Shown one piece after another: positions 25,690 to 35,036 of a stretch of DNA of 64,000 nt; position 1 is the stretch's first letter; every line of letters begins with the position of its first letter. The position numbers and the translations under genes are program-made. Source of the stretch: Microbulbifer hydrolyticus (GTDB lineage: Bacteria > Pseudomonadota > Gammaproteobacteria > Pseudomonadales > Cellvibrionaceae); contig NZ_CP047491.1 in the NCBI RefSeq assembly GCF_009931115.1, positions 3,361,501 to 3,425,500 on the forward strand, in the 5' to 3' direction. The notes beneath the pieces were generated by a model. The model was not told the origin of the DNA, searched no databases, and was given only the letters and a program-made list of their open reading frames with translations.

Positions 25690-28600
25690 ATGCAATTCAA
25701 CCTTTCCGAGTGGGCGCTGAAGAATCGCCCGCTGGTGCTCTACGCCATGCTGGTACTCGGCCTTGCCGGCGCGCTCTCCTATACCCAACTGGGGCAAAGC
25801 GAAGATCCGCCGTTTACTTTCAAGGTGATGGTGGTCAACACACTGTGGCCGGGAGCCAGCGCCAGCGAGGTATCCCGTCAGGTAACCGAGCGCATCGAGA
25901 AGAAGCTGATGGAAACAGGCGAGTACGAGCGCATCACCTCGTTCTCCCGCCCCGGCCAGTCACAGGTGATGTTTGTCGCCCGCGACAGCATGCACTCCGC
26001 AGAGATTCCCGACCTCTGGTATCAGGTAAGGAAAAAAGTGGGCGATATTCGACACACCCTGCCGCCGGATATTCAGGGGCCGTTTTTCAACGATGAATTC
26101 GGCACTACCTTTGGCAACATCTACGCACTCACCGGCCAGGGTTTCGACTATGCACTGATGAAAGACTATGCGGACCGCCTGCAGCTCGCACTGCAACGGG
26201 TGGACGATGTGGGCAAGGTGGAACTGCTGGGCCTGCAGGACGAAAAAATCTGGGTGGAAATCTCCAACGCCAAGCTGGCATCCCTGGGCATTCCACTCTC
26301 GGCAGTGCAGTCTGTGCTACAGGCACAAAACCAGATGGCGGACGCAGGCATCGTGGAAGCGGTCAGCGACCGGGTGCGAATCCGGGTCAGCGGCCAGTTC
26401 CGCAGTGTGGAGGAAATCCGCCAGTTCCCGATACACGCCAATGGACATACCTTGACGCTGGGTGATATCGCCAGCGTACAACGAGGGTTCAGCGACCCGC
26501 CGCAACCGCGCGTGCGGTTTATGGGGGAAGACGCCATCGGTATCGCGGTTTCGATGAAGTCCGGTGGCGACATTCTGCAACTGGGCGAGCGGCTGGACGC
26601 CGCGATAGAAACCCTGCAGCAGGACCTGCCGGTGGGGCTGACCCTGAGCAAGGTCTCCGATCAGCCGGCGGCGGTGAAAAGCAGTGTAGGGGAATTCGTC
26701 AAGGTACTGGCGGAAGCTCTCCTTATCGTCATGCTGGTGAGCTTTTTCTCGCTTGGGTTCCGCACAGGGTTGGTTGTGGCGCTTTCCATCCCGCTGGTGC
26801 TGGCGATGACCTTCGCACTGATGAATTACTTTGATATCGGCCTGCATAAAATTTCACTCGGGGCTCTGGTACTGGCACTGGGGCTGATGGTGGACGATGC
26901 CATCATCGCGGTGGAGATGATGGCGATCAAAATGGAACAGGGCCTGAGCCGGCTGAAAGCTGCCGGCTTTGCCTGGAACAGCACCGCCTTCCCCATGTTG
27001 ACCGGCACCCTGATTACCGCAGCGGGATTCCTGCCCATTGCCACCGCACAATCCGGCACCGGTGAATACACCCGCTCCATTTTCCAGGTGGTCACGCTAT
27101 CGCTGCTCGCCTCCTGGGTGGCCGCAGTCATTTTTGTGCCCTACCTGGGCAATCGCCTGCTGCCGCAGCGCAACGGCCACGGTGGATCAGCCAGTCATAC
27201 CGACTCCCACAATCCCTACAGCAAACCGTTTTACCAGCGCTTCCGCCGGGTACTCCACTGGTGTTTGAGCTATCGAAAATCCGTGCTGTTGCTGACCGCG
27301 CTCGTTTTTGTCGGTTCGATCTTTCTGTTCCGCTTCGTTCCCCAGCAGTTCTTCCCCTCATCCGCACGCCTGGAGCTGATGGTGGATCTCAAGCTGAATG
27401 AAGGCGCTTCCCTGCACGCCACCGAGGAACAGGCCGCCCGCCTGGAGGGCCTGCTTTCGCAGAATCCACTGGTGGAAAACTACGTAGCCTATGTGGGCAC
27501 CGGGTCCCCGCGTTTTTACCTGCCCCTGGACCAGCAACTACCGGCCGCCAGCTTTGCCCAGTTTGTGGTGCTGACCCGCAACGTGGAAGAGCGGGAGCAA
27601 GTGCGGCTGTGGCTGATCTCCGCCCTGCGGGAACAGTTCCCTGCAGTGCGCTCGCGGGTATCGCGCCTGGAAAATGGCCCGCCGGTGGGTTACCCGGTGC
27701 AGTTCCGGGTTTCCGGGGAACATATCGGCGAGGCGCGCCGTATCGCCCGCGAGGTAGCGAAAATCGTGCGCACCAATGACGATGTGGCGAACGTGCACCT
27801 GGACTGGGAAGAGCCGAGCAAGGTGGTGAACCTGGCGCTGGACCAGGCGCGTATCCGGCAGATGGGCGTGAGTAGCGCGTCCCTCTCCCGCGCGCTGCAG
27901 GGATCCCTCTCCGGCACCGCGGTAGGCCAGTACCGGGAAGACAATGAACTGATTACGGTCGCGGTTCGCGGTGAGCAGCGGGAGCGGCAGGCACTGGCAC
28001 AACTGGGCAACCTGGCGGTACAGACCGACACCGGCGATTCTCTGCCACTGAACCAGCTGGCCACCCTCGATTACGGATTTGAGGAAGGGGTTATCTGGCA
28101 TCGCGACCGCCTGCCAACCGTAACGGTGCGCGCAGATATCTACGGTAGCCAGCAGCCGGCAACGGTGGTGGCGGATATCTGGCCACAACTCCAGGCGCTG
28201 CGCGATACATTGCCGCCGGGCTATTTGCTGGAGATCGGCGGCAGTGTGGAGGCGTCTGCGCGCGGCCAGAAATCCGTCAATGCCGGCATGCCGCTGTTTG
28301 TACTGGTGGTGTTTACCCTGCTGATGTTGCAGCTGCGCAGCTTCTCCCTTTCCACCATGGTGTTTCTCACCGCACCGCTGGGTGTGATTGGGGTGACACT
28401 GTTCCTGCTGCTGTTCAACAAGCCGTTTGGCTTTGTTGCCATGCTCGGCACCATTGCCCTGGCGGGCATGATCATGCGGAACTCGGTAATCCTGATAGAC
28501 CAGATCGAACAAGATATCCGCCAGGGGCTTTCCCCCTGGGAGGCCATCATCGAGTCTACCGTGCGTCGCTTCCGCCCGATCGTGCTGACGGCACTGACCG

Positions 28601-28803
28601 CGGTACTGGCAATGATTCCGCTTTCCGGCAGCGACTTTTTTGGCCCGATGGCGGTCGCGATTATGGGCGGGCTGATCGTGGCTACCGCACTCACCCTGCT
28701 GTTTTTGCCGGCGCTTTACGCCGCCTGGTTCCGGGTCAAAAACCCGCTTGATGCAACCGGCAAGCCGGTGACTGCCGGTTCGGATATAGCGCCCGCGCAC
28801 TGA
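25690..28803 (+). CDS. RND efflux pump, inner-membrane permease
   Basis: Resistance-nodulation-division proton antiporter of 1037 residues with twelve membrane helices and two large periplasmic loops. The helix-4 region has LGALVLALGLMVDDAIIAVEMM, carrying the paired Asp residues of the proton relay. QLGQSEDPPFTFKVM after helix 1 is typical of the MexF/VexF-like HAE-1 relatives. Probably exports organic solutes or drugs; repressed by the divergent TetR protein. Confidence 0.94.
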   Translation: MQFNLSEWALKNRPLVLYAMLVLGLAGALSYTQLGQSEDPPFTFKVMVVNTLWPGASASEVSRQVTERIEKKLMETGEYERITSFSRPGQSQVMFVARDSMHSAEIPDLWYQVRKKVGDIRHTLPPDIQGPFFNDEFGTTFGNIYALTGQGFDYALMKDYADRLQLALQRVDDVGKVELLGLQDEKIWVEISNAKLASLGIPLSAVQSVLQAQNQMADAGIVEAVSDRVRIRVSGQFRSVEEIRQFPIHANGHTLTLGDIASVQRGFSDPPQPRVRFMGEDAIGIAVSMKSGGDILQLGERLDAAIETLQQDLPVGLTLSKVSDQPAAVKSSVGEFVKVLAEALLIVMLVSFFSLGFRTGLVVALSIPLVLAMTFALMNYFDIGLHKISLGALVLALGLMVDDAIIAVEMMAIKMEQGLSRLKAAGFAWNSTAFPMLTGTLITAAGFLPIATAQSGTGEYTRSIFQVVTLSLLASWVAAVIFVPYLGNRLLPQRNGHGGSASHTDSHNPYSKPFYQRFRRVLHWCLSYRKSVLLLTALVFVGSIFLFRFVPQQFFPSSARLELMVDLKLNEGASLHATEEQAARLEGLLSQNPLVENYVAYVGTGSPRFYLPLDQQLPAASFAQFVVLTRNVEEREQVRLWLISALREQFPAVRSRVSRLENGPPVGYPVQFRVSGEHIGEARRIAREVAKIVRTNDDVANVHLDWEEPSKVVNLALDQARIRQMGVSSASLSRALQGSLSGTAVGQYREDNELITVAVRGEQRERQALAQLGNLAVQTDTGDSLPLNQLATLDYGFEEGVIWHRDRLPTVTVRADIYGSQQPATVVADIWPQLQALRDTLPPGYLLEIGGSVEASARGQKSVNAGMPLFVLVVFTLLMLQLRSFSLSTMVFLTAPLGVIGVTLFLLLFNKPFGFVAMLGTIALAGMIMRNSVILIDQIEQDIRQGLSPWEAIIESTVRRFRPIVLTALTAVLAMIPLSGSDFFGPMAVAIMGGLIVATALTLLFLPALYAAWFRVKNPLDATGKPVTAGSDIAPAH

Positions 28804-28825
28804 ACCGAACGGCAGGCAAAAAAAA

Positions 28826-28862
28826 GGGCAAGGTACTAACTATAGGTACCTTGCCCTTTTTT
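28826..28862. terminator. Bidirectional terminator after RND pump
   Basis: GGGCAAGGTAC (28826-28836) pairs with GTACCTTGCCC (28846-28856), with A-tract before and T-tract after. It separates the pump gene from the convergent operon ending at 28875. Confidence 0.92.
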
Positions 28863-28874
28863 ATTTGCGTAGCC

Positions 28875-29783
28875 TTACTGCTGCTTGAGCGAGTCGTATA
28901 CGATCCCGGTCCAGACATCCGGTTTCATAAAGCCCTGCCCGTAGTGCTCATCAAATTCTTTCGTCGGCTTTGCGGCGATTACCTGCTCTCTGGTATTCCC
29001 CGCGTCCACCAGCGTCTTGATTTTGCTGCGCAGGCGCACCAGCAGATCGTGGTACTGCTGCAATCCTTTTTTGTCGGTCAGCGGACCGTGGCCGGGAATG
29101 ATCTTGGTCTTGTCATCTGCCAGCTCCAGTACCCGGCGCGCATTTTCGATCACGCCATCGACGCTACCACCCGCGGACAAATCGACGTAGGGATAACTTC
29201 CATTAAAGAAGGTATCCCCCATATGAATCACATTGGCCTGTTTGAACAGAATGATCGAGTCGCCATCGGTATGCGCCGGGCCCACATGCTGTACCCGTAC
29301 TTCATCCCCGTTCCAGTGAAAGGTGGTGACGTCGGTGAAGGTGATGACCGGCAGCGCCGCCGCCGGGGATGGCGGGGTGGTACGGTCCCACAGCTTGGTG
29401 AACTGCTCGGTGCTCATACGTTTGCGCACATTTTCATGCGCCACAATCAATGCACCCGCCTTGCCCATGTTTTCATTGCCACCGGTATGGTCGCCATGCC
29501 AGTGGGTGTTGATGACAAAACGCAGCGGCTTGTCGGTGAGCGTTGACACCGCGGCGAGAATTTTTTCACTCAGCGGCGCGAACTGGTCATCCACCATAAA
29601 GGCGCCGTCATCGCCGGTAAACAGCGCAATATTGCCCCCGGCACCGGTCAACATGTACAGGTTGTCTGCCACTGGCTGGGGCTCGATTTCCACCTGTGAG
29701 AAATCCCGCTGCGCCTCGGCCTGCATCGCGGTCGCCGCAAGCAGTCCCACCGTTAGCAGGTGTCTCAGAATCGATTTACTCAT
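28875..29783 (-). CDS. Secreted metallo-beta-lactamase-fold hydrolase
   Basis: A 302-residue MBL-fold protein with a signal peptide (cleavage probable after AEA near residue 24). Zinc ligands are visible: HWHGDH (His-X-His-X-Asp-His), a later His in GPAHTDGD, and GHG near residue 235. It resembles periplasmic class-B-like and SoxH/quinoprotein-relay hydrolases more than true carbapenemases; resistance activity cannot be inferred. Its ATG overlaps the stop of the upstream GDPD gene (ATGA), so it is the last member of a five-gene operon. Confidence 0.85.
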   Translation of the reverse strand: MSKSILRHLLTVGLLAATAMQAEAQRDFSQVEIEPQPVADNLYMLTGAGGNIALFTGDDGAFMVDDQFAPLSEKILAAVSTLTDKPLRFVINTHWHGDHTGGNENMGKAGALIVAHENVRKRMSTEQFTKLWDRTTPPSPAAALPVITFTDVTTFHWNGDEVRVQHVGPAHTDGDSIILFKQANVIHMGDTFFNGSYPYVDLSAGGSVDGVIENARRVLELADDKTKIIPGHGPLTDKKGLQQYHDLLVRLRSKIKTLVDAGNTREQVIAAKPTKEFDEHYGQGFMKPDVWTGIVYDSLKQQ

Positions 29784-30703
29784 TCACTCATCTCCTGAAA
29801 TTCCTGTATCTCTTCAATTACTTTTATCAGCCGATCGGGACGGTCAGTCATGATGCCGTCGACCCCCATCTCAATCAGGCGACGCATCTGCAGCTCGTCG
29901 TTGATTGTCCACACATCGACACGCACCCCGTGGTTCTGTGCCTGCGCGACGGCGTTGGCGCTCACCAGGTTGATACCGTCGTATTCAACCGGAATATGCA
30001 ACGCCTGGTAGTTGGGGCTCAGAAGCCGAAAGGCGCCCACCCTTGTGGCCAGCGCAAACACTTTTACGTCGTCGCCACCGGCACCGGTGGCGACGTGGCC
30101 GCAGTCCCTGCGAAAAGCATCGATGGCTTGCTGGTGGAAGGAAGACACGATGACCTGATTGCTTTTGTTGAACGCCTTGAGCTTGCGACACAGGGATTGC
30201 GCCGCATCCTCGCCGGGGCTTTTCAGCTCGATCACCATGGGGTATTTGGGATACTGCCTGAATACCTCATCCACCGTGAGAATACGCTGCGGACTGTCGC
30301 GATAAGGGTAGCTTTTCCCGTCCCGGCTCCAGTTATACGCTACGTTGAGTGTTTTCAGATCTGCCAGGGTCTTATCGACGATTGCGCCCTCGCCATCCGT
30401 GGTGCGATCCACCGTGGCATCGTGCATCAGCACCAGCTCATTATCCGCAGTGGCATGGACATCCATTTCCAGCACATCCACTTTCATCGCCGCCATCTGT
30501 TGCAGAAACACCGGCGTATTTCCCGGGTAAAGCCCGGCCCCGGAGTCATCCGCATGGGCAATAACCAGGGGCCGGCGAAAGCCCTCGGTTTGATGGTGTG
30601 GAAACTGCAGCCCGGTATCGGCTGCGGGCCGCGCGGCAAGGTAGCGCCAGCCGACAAAAGCCAGCAGGGCGAGCAGTAACAACAGCAGTAAACGTTTGAT
30701 CAT
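29780..30703 (-). CDS. GDPD-like phosphodiesterase, membrane-anchored
   Basis: Glycerophosphodiester phosphodiesterase-like protein of 307 residues with an N-terminal membrane helix (about 4-22). Catalytic landmarks are IAHADDSGAGLYPGNT, DVLEMDV and LVLMHDATVDRTTDG. The canonical HRG...PENT is here HAD...YPGNT, so the first metal-binding Glu is replaced by Gly in both paralogues. Catalytic histidines and the ExD pair remain. It starts immediately after the stop of the paralogue upstream. Confidence 0.82.
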   Translation of the reverse strand: MIKRLLLLLLLALLAFVGWRYLAARPAADTGLQFPHHQTEGFRRPLVIAHADDSGAGLYPGNTPVFLQQMAAMKVDVLEMDVHATADNELVLMHDATVDRTTDGEGAIVDKTLADLKTLNVAYNWSRDGKSYPYRDSPQRILTVDEVFRQYPKYPMVIELKSPGEDAAQSLCRKLKAFNKSNQVIVSSFHQQAIDAFRRDCGHVATGAGGDDVKVFALATRVGAFRLLSPNYQALHIPVEYDGINLVSANAVAQAQNHGVRVDVWTINDELQMRRLIEMGVDGIMTDRPDRLIKVIEEIQEFQEMSE

Positions 30704-31510
30704 TCAGTTATCCAGCATCGACAGCAGCCTGTCGGGTCGGTCGGTAACAATTCCGTCCAGACCCAGGACTGTGTATTTTTTCATGGATTCAACCTCATTT
30801 ACCGTCCACACGGCAATGTGCAGGTGACAGCGGCGCGCCGCGTGCACAAACCGCGCGGTGTACACGGGCAATCCATAGTAACGGGTAGGCAACTGCATGG
30901 TTTGGTAGGCGGGCCTGAGCAGCTTCTCGGCAAACACACACTGGGCGGCGAAAAAGAGCAGCGCCTCGGGCAGGGTCGCGCCGGTAGCCACCTGCGGGCA
31001 CAGGCTGCGGAATGCACGGATCACCCCACCGTGGAAGGACGATACGATCACCCGGTCATGACAGCCGGCCTTCTCGATGGACCGGGCCAGTATTTGTGCC
31101 GCGCGGCGGTCTGAATTTTTGAGCTCAATGATCATCGGGGTCCGCGGAAATTCGGCAAAGACCTCGTCGATGGTGACCAGCGGCAGCGGGTTGTCGCGAT
31201 AGGGAAACCGCTCGCCATCCGGCGACCAGTGGTACGCGGCGTTTAGCCCGCGCAGTTCCTCCAGGGTCTTGTCTTGCACCGAGCCCTTGCCATCGGTGGT
31301 ACGCTCCAGCGTGGCATCGTGGAGCAATACCAGCCGACCATCGGCCGTGAGATTCAAATCCATCTCCAGTGCGTCCACGCCGAGTGCGACCATTTTCCGC
31401 AGGTACAGCAGTGTATTGCCCGGGTAGAGACCGCGCCCGGCTTCGTCGCCATGGGCGATTACCAGCGGGCGCGAACGACCGGGCGTCAGCCAGGAATCAG
31501 TGGCGCTCAA
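30704..31510 (-). CDS. GDPD-like phosphodiesterase, paralogue
   Basis: A 268-residue paralogue of the neighbouring GDPD-like protein, without a signal peptide or helix. It shares IAHGDEAGRGLYPGNT, DALEMDL and LVLLHDATLERTTDG and the same Glu-to-Gly change in the PENT position. The start is TTG 31510: no in-frame ATG lies before the catalytic His, and the gene follows the vWA gene by 6 bases, so translation is probably coupled. Substrate unknown. Confidence 0.8.
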   Translation of the reverse strand: MSATDSWLTPGRSRPLVIAHGDEAGRGLYPGNTLLYLRKMVALGVDALEMDLNLTADGRLVLLHDATLERTTDGKGSVQDKTLEELRGLNAAYHWSPDGERFPYRDNPLPLVTIDEVFAEFPRTPMIIELKNSDRRAAQILARSIEKAGCHDRVIVSSFHGGVIRAFRSLCPQVATGATLPEALLFFAAQCVFAEKLLRPAYQTMQLPTRYYGLPVYTARFVHAARRCHLHIAVWTVNEVESMKKYTVLGLDGIVTDRPDRLLSMLDN

Positions 31511-31516
31511 GGCTAT

Positions 31517-32155
31517 TCACGGCAGGATTTTTTCCAGCCGTTCCAGGTCGTTGACCACGCGCCAGCTACCCCCGCCCTGCTCAACTTTTTCCTGCCATTG
31601 CTGCAGCCGGCCCAGGTATTCACTGGGGTCCACATTGTCGCTGTTGAGCTTGGTTACATTCAGTGCAACCAGATCAAACCCATTCAATTCCAGCGGCAGG
31701 TCGCGATTGTAGCCCTGTTTTATCTCTTCCTTGAGGTCCGAGAAAATCAGGATGGTTTTTCGCCCCGGCTTCTTTTCATTGAGGAATTCCACCGCCTGCA
31801 GCAGGCCGCCGGTGATGTCCGTGTAGGCCGCCGGTTGTGCGCCCGCAACAAAGGCATCGATACTCTGCTGGAATGCCTGCTTCTGCCGATTGGCGACGCT
31901 GGGCCGGTCGTCGAAGGTGACTTTGGCCTGAATATTTTTCTCGCTGAAGCTGCCGGTGTTGATGCTGGCCACGGCAAACGTATCCCCGGGATTCAGTCTG
32001 GCCAGGGTGAAATTGATCACCTGCTGCGCCTTGCCGAGTTCCTCGGTGTAGGTGCCCGAGGTGTCGATCAACATATAGACACCCTGGTTACGCGCCACCG
32101 GCTCTCCACACCCGGAAAGGATCAGTAACATGCACAGTGCTATCGCTTTTTTCAT
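31517..32155 (-). CDS. von Willebrand factor A-like lipoprotein
   Basis: A 212-residue lipoprotein (lipobox LSGC, Cys near residue 16) made of one vWA domain. The MIDAS motif is DTSGT at about 33-37, the later Thr/Asp positions fit YTDITGG and FSDLKEE. Such domains bind partner proteins through a metal ion at the membrane. Its ATG overlaps the stop of the polytopic membrane protein upstream (ATGA), so the two probably form a complex. Confidence 0.75.
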   Translation of the reverse strand: MKKAIALCMLLILSGCGEPVARNQGVYMLIDTSGTYTEELGKAQQVINFTLARLNPGDTFAVASINTGSFSEKNIQAKVTFDDRPSVANRQKQAFQQSIDAFVAGAQPAAYTDITGGLLQAVEFLNEKKPGRKTILIFSDLKEEIKQGYNRDLPLELNGFDLVALNVTKLNSDNVDPSEYLGRLQQWQEKVEQGGGSWRVVNDLERLEKILP

Positions 32156-33651
32156 GTTGTCTGCCCCTCCAGAGTGGAAGCGGTTTTTGAAGATGCTTTT
32201 GAAGTCCGCTTAGGTGCCGTTTTTGCAGACGCTTTCGAAGCCGACGGAGAAGCCTGCTCGGCCGATTTCTCGGCGATCTGCTGGCGCCAGCCAATAAAGC
32301 GTGCCTCCAGCCAGAGCGGAAGGAAGATGAGGATATCGTAGGCCCGTACCAGCAGGGTTCCGCACCGCAGGAGACCAGTGCCGGTGAGACGCAATACGAC
32401 CGACAGCAAGCGCAGGGTAAACGCGCTAACAATTCCGATGACGGTGCGTGTGGAGGCGATAAAGTTTTCCAGCGGTATGGCGACGAACGTCAGTGCAAAC
32501 GGCAGAATGAACCCCATCCCCATCTGTGCGGCAGTGGTAATCCAGTAAACGCCGCCGTCCACCGTCGCTACTTCGGCACCGCGCAGCTGTGCGCTCACCG
32601 CCAGGTCTTCCTGCATCAGCACCTCGCGCATAAAGGCCAGCCCGGCCTCCACGGTGGCAAGGAAAAACAGCAGCACCAGGGCCGCCCACATCATCTGTGT
32701 TCGGAGCTTGTCACTGAGCGCGCTGATCACCGGGAAAAGGCGCGTGATCCGCAGGCACTCCATCACAAACAGCCCCATGGTGATCTCCACCAGGATAATC
32801 ACCAGGGCGGATATATCGGCGACCTTGAAATTACCAATATAACTGGTCCCTCCCACCATCTCGGTCATTGGCCGCGCAATCAGGTGGAAGTTGATCAGCG
32901 CACCGCCAACGGCGATGGCGAGCACGAAGGCGGAAATAAAAAACTGACTCAGCGAGGAAGACGACAGCATGCGCTGGGCGCGGTCGCTGCCTTGCAGGAT
33001 TTCCTCGTACCGCTCCATGTGACCATCCACCACCCTGGCGCGCTGCTGTACGGTAGTAACGGTTTTATTCACCTTGCCCAGGCTTTTCAGGATAGAGCGC
33101 CACGCCGGCATCATGCGCTTGAGCAGCTGGTGGCGTTCGCGGGCGGATTCCCGATAGGCCTCGAGTGCCTTGCCCTCTGCCTTGCGCATGGACCCGTGAA
33201 TGGTTTCCAGCACATCGCCAACCACCGGGTCCTGCTTGGCCGGGATCTCGGCCACCGCCTTGATGGCCTTGGCCCAGTTGGTGGGCTCCGGCGGTACTTC
33301 GGCGCTGCGTACGTAGTCCTCATCGATGGCGGTGAGCTGCTCGCACAGTTTGCGATGTAGTGCCGGGTACTGGGCCAGCTCCTTTTTCATCGCCGCTTCG
33401 ATACGGTCAAATTCACGCTCGACATGTCGCTCGGTGGCTTCGCGCCCCGCCGCGAGCAGTACTTCCCGGTTGCGTAATTGCAGGCGCCCTTCCGCGGCGG
33501 CCACCGCGTTGGCACCGAGGCGCAGGGACTGATGAAAAAAACGCGCCAGGGCAAGGATTCCCTGGTGAACAGGCTTGCGCGCCAAAAACAGCGCAACCAG
33601 TGCGATAACAAACCACAACCACGGTGGCAGGCTCTGGAAGATTCCGGTCAT
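32152..33651 (-). CDS. Polytopic membrane protein with large helical domain
   Basis: Not recognised as a named family. It has 499 residues: an N-terminal membrane helix (about 8-26), a long charged helical region to about 235, then at least five further membrane segments (for example FFISAFVLAIAVGGALI and WAALVLLFFLATVEAGL) and a Lys/Ala/Ser-rich C-terminal tail. ATG 33651 is chosen for its GGGAGGAAG. First gene of an operon with a vWA lipoprotein, two GDPD-like proteins and an MBL-fold hydrolase. A signalling or envelope-remodelling scaffold is possible, but this is a guess. Confidence 0.8.
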   Translation of the reverse strand: MTGIFQSLPPWLWFVIALVALFLARKPVHQGILALARFFHQSLRLGANAVAAAEGRLQLRNREVLLAAGREATERHVEREFDRIEAAMKKELAQYPALHRKLCEQLTAIDEDYVRSAEVPPEPTNWAKAIKAVAEIPAKQDPVVGDVLETIHGSMRKAEGKALEAYRESARERHQLLKRMMPAWRSILKSLGKVNKTVTTVQQRARVVDGHMERYEEILQGSDRAQRMLSSSSLSQFFISAFVLAIAVGGALINFHLIARPMTEMVGGTSYIGNFKVADISALVIILVEITMGLFVMECLRITRLFPVISALSDKLRTQMMWAALVLLFFLATVEAGLAFMREVLMQEDLAVSAQLRGAEVATVDGGVYWITTAAQMGMGFILPFALTFVAIPLENFIASTRTVIGIVSAFTLRLLSVVLRLTGTGLLRCGTLLVRAYDILIFLPLWLEARFIGWRQQIAEKSAEQASPSASKASAKTAPKRTSKASSKTASTLEGQTT

Positions 33652-33726
33652 GGTACAGCTTCCTCCCTTGCTGACAGGCAGCAACAGTTAACGTACGTAC
33701 AGACCCGACCTCAGTCTTGTAGTGGG

Positions 33727-33749
33727 CTGGTGGCACCTAATGCCACCAG
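33727..33749. repeat. Inverted repeat upstream of the five-gene operon
   Basis: CTGGTGGCA-CCTAA-TGCCACCAG, a perfect 9-bp stem in the 260-base gap between the ABC permease stop and the next minus-strand operon. No T-tract follows on either strand; an operator or weak terminator is possible. Confidence 0.45.
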
Positions 33750-33911
33750 AAATAGAGAAGTTCCTCCACATCCTACCAAGGCTGGGCGGCGGTTTCCTTT
33801 ATAGAGTCACAAATACGGTGAGAATCGGCACGCCAGTGTGGTGAAAGTGTCTGGCAGGGAGGGGGGTGCGCAGGGAAAGTGGGCTGGACGTTGATATAGG
33901 CGCCAACCGGA

Positions 33912-35036
33912 TCAATCCAGCCGTTTGCGAAACCGTAGAATGGCGAGTGTCATCATCAGCAGGATAAACCCGATCAGTGCCACAAGGTCCGGCCACAGCT
34001 CAAGAATTCCCGCGCCGCGCAACATCACGCCGCGAATCAGGCGTATAAAGTGCGTCAGCGGCAGCAGCTCCGCCAGCCATTGGGCCGCATGTGGCATTCC
34101 GTCGAAGGGAAACATAAACCCGGACAGCAGGATAGACGGTAGGAACACGAAGAAGGTCATCTGCATCGCCTGGAACTGGGACTGGGCGCGCGTGGAGATC
34201 AACAGCCCCATGGCCAGGTTGGCGAGAATCAGCAGTAGCGCGGCAATATACACATCCAGCAGGCTCCCCCGGATCGGCACCTGAAACAGAAACTTGCCGA
34301 GTAACAGGATCAGGCTGGTCTGGATCAGGCCGATCATGCCGTACGGCAGTATTTTGCCAATCATCAGCTCGGCACTGCTCACCGGCGTGGCGATCAGCAA
34401 TTCCATATTGCCCCGCTCCCGCTCGCGTACGATGGCCACCGAGGTAAACATCACCATGGTCATGGTGAGAATGATACCGATGAGCCCCGGCACGATATTG
34501 ATCGCCGATATTCGCTGGGGGTTGTAGAAGCTCACGATGCTTACCGGGCGCTGTGGCAAGGGTATTGAGGACTGCCTGTCCGGCAAGCGGGTGTTGTTTT
34601 CCGGTGGCGGCTCGCCCACCGGTACCTGGGCTAGCTGCGCTGCTGCACTCTGCACAACGGTATCGCTGCCATCCACCAGGATCTGGATGGCCTCCTGCCC
34701 GCGCGCGAGGCGACGCTCGTAGTCGTAGGGAATCGCAATACCCACGCTGATCTCGCCGCGACGCAGCAGCTCCATCAATTGCTCGGGCGTCTCTGCATCG
34801 GCAACCGGCTCGATCACACCAGTGGCCAGCATGTCCATCACTTGCCGGCGGGAAGCACTGGTGTTGGACTGGTCGGCGATTGCCGCCGGCAGGTTGCGCA
34901 GGTTGAGGTTGATCGCATAACCGAACAACACCAGCTGCATGATGGGGATACCGATAATCATCGCCAGGGTCATCCTGTCCCTGCGCAGTTGCCGGAACTC
35001 CTTGACCAATACCGCGAACAGTCGACGCCAATTCAA
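33912..35036 (-). CDS. ABC-2 type export permease (YhhJ-like)
   Basis: A 374-residue permease with one N-terminal helix, a periplasmic domain of about 140 residues and five clustered C-terminal helices. Family signatures are VKEFRQLRRDRMTLAMI at the start, and AIVRERERGNMELLIATPV before the helical block. It overlaps the ATPase gene by 4 bases. Only one permease is present, so it probably acts as a homodimer. Confidence 0.92.
   Translation of the reverse strand: MNWRRLFAVLVKEFRQLRRDRMTLAMIIGIPIMQLVLFGYAINLNLRNLPAAIADQSNTSASRRQVMDMLATGVIEPVADAETPEQLMELLRRGEISVGIAIPYDYERRLARGQEAIQILVDGSDTVVQSAAAQLAQVPVGEPPPENNTRLPDRQSSIPLPQRPVSIVSFYNPQRISAINIVPGLIGIILTMTMVMFTSVAIVRERERGNMELLIATPVSSAELMIGKILPYGMIGLIQTSLILLLGKFLFQVPIRGSLLDVYIAALLLILANLAMGLLISTRAQSQFQAMQMTFFVFLPSILLSGFMFPFDGMPHAAQWLAELLPLTHFIRLIRGVMLRGAGILELWPDLVALIGFILLMMTLAILRFRKRLD

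Noticed and set aside
28875..29783. MBL-fold protein as a carbapenemase resistance gene
   Set aside because: Zinc motifs alone do not show this; the operon context and general sequence fit a housekeeping periplasmic hydrolase better.
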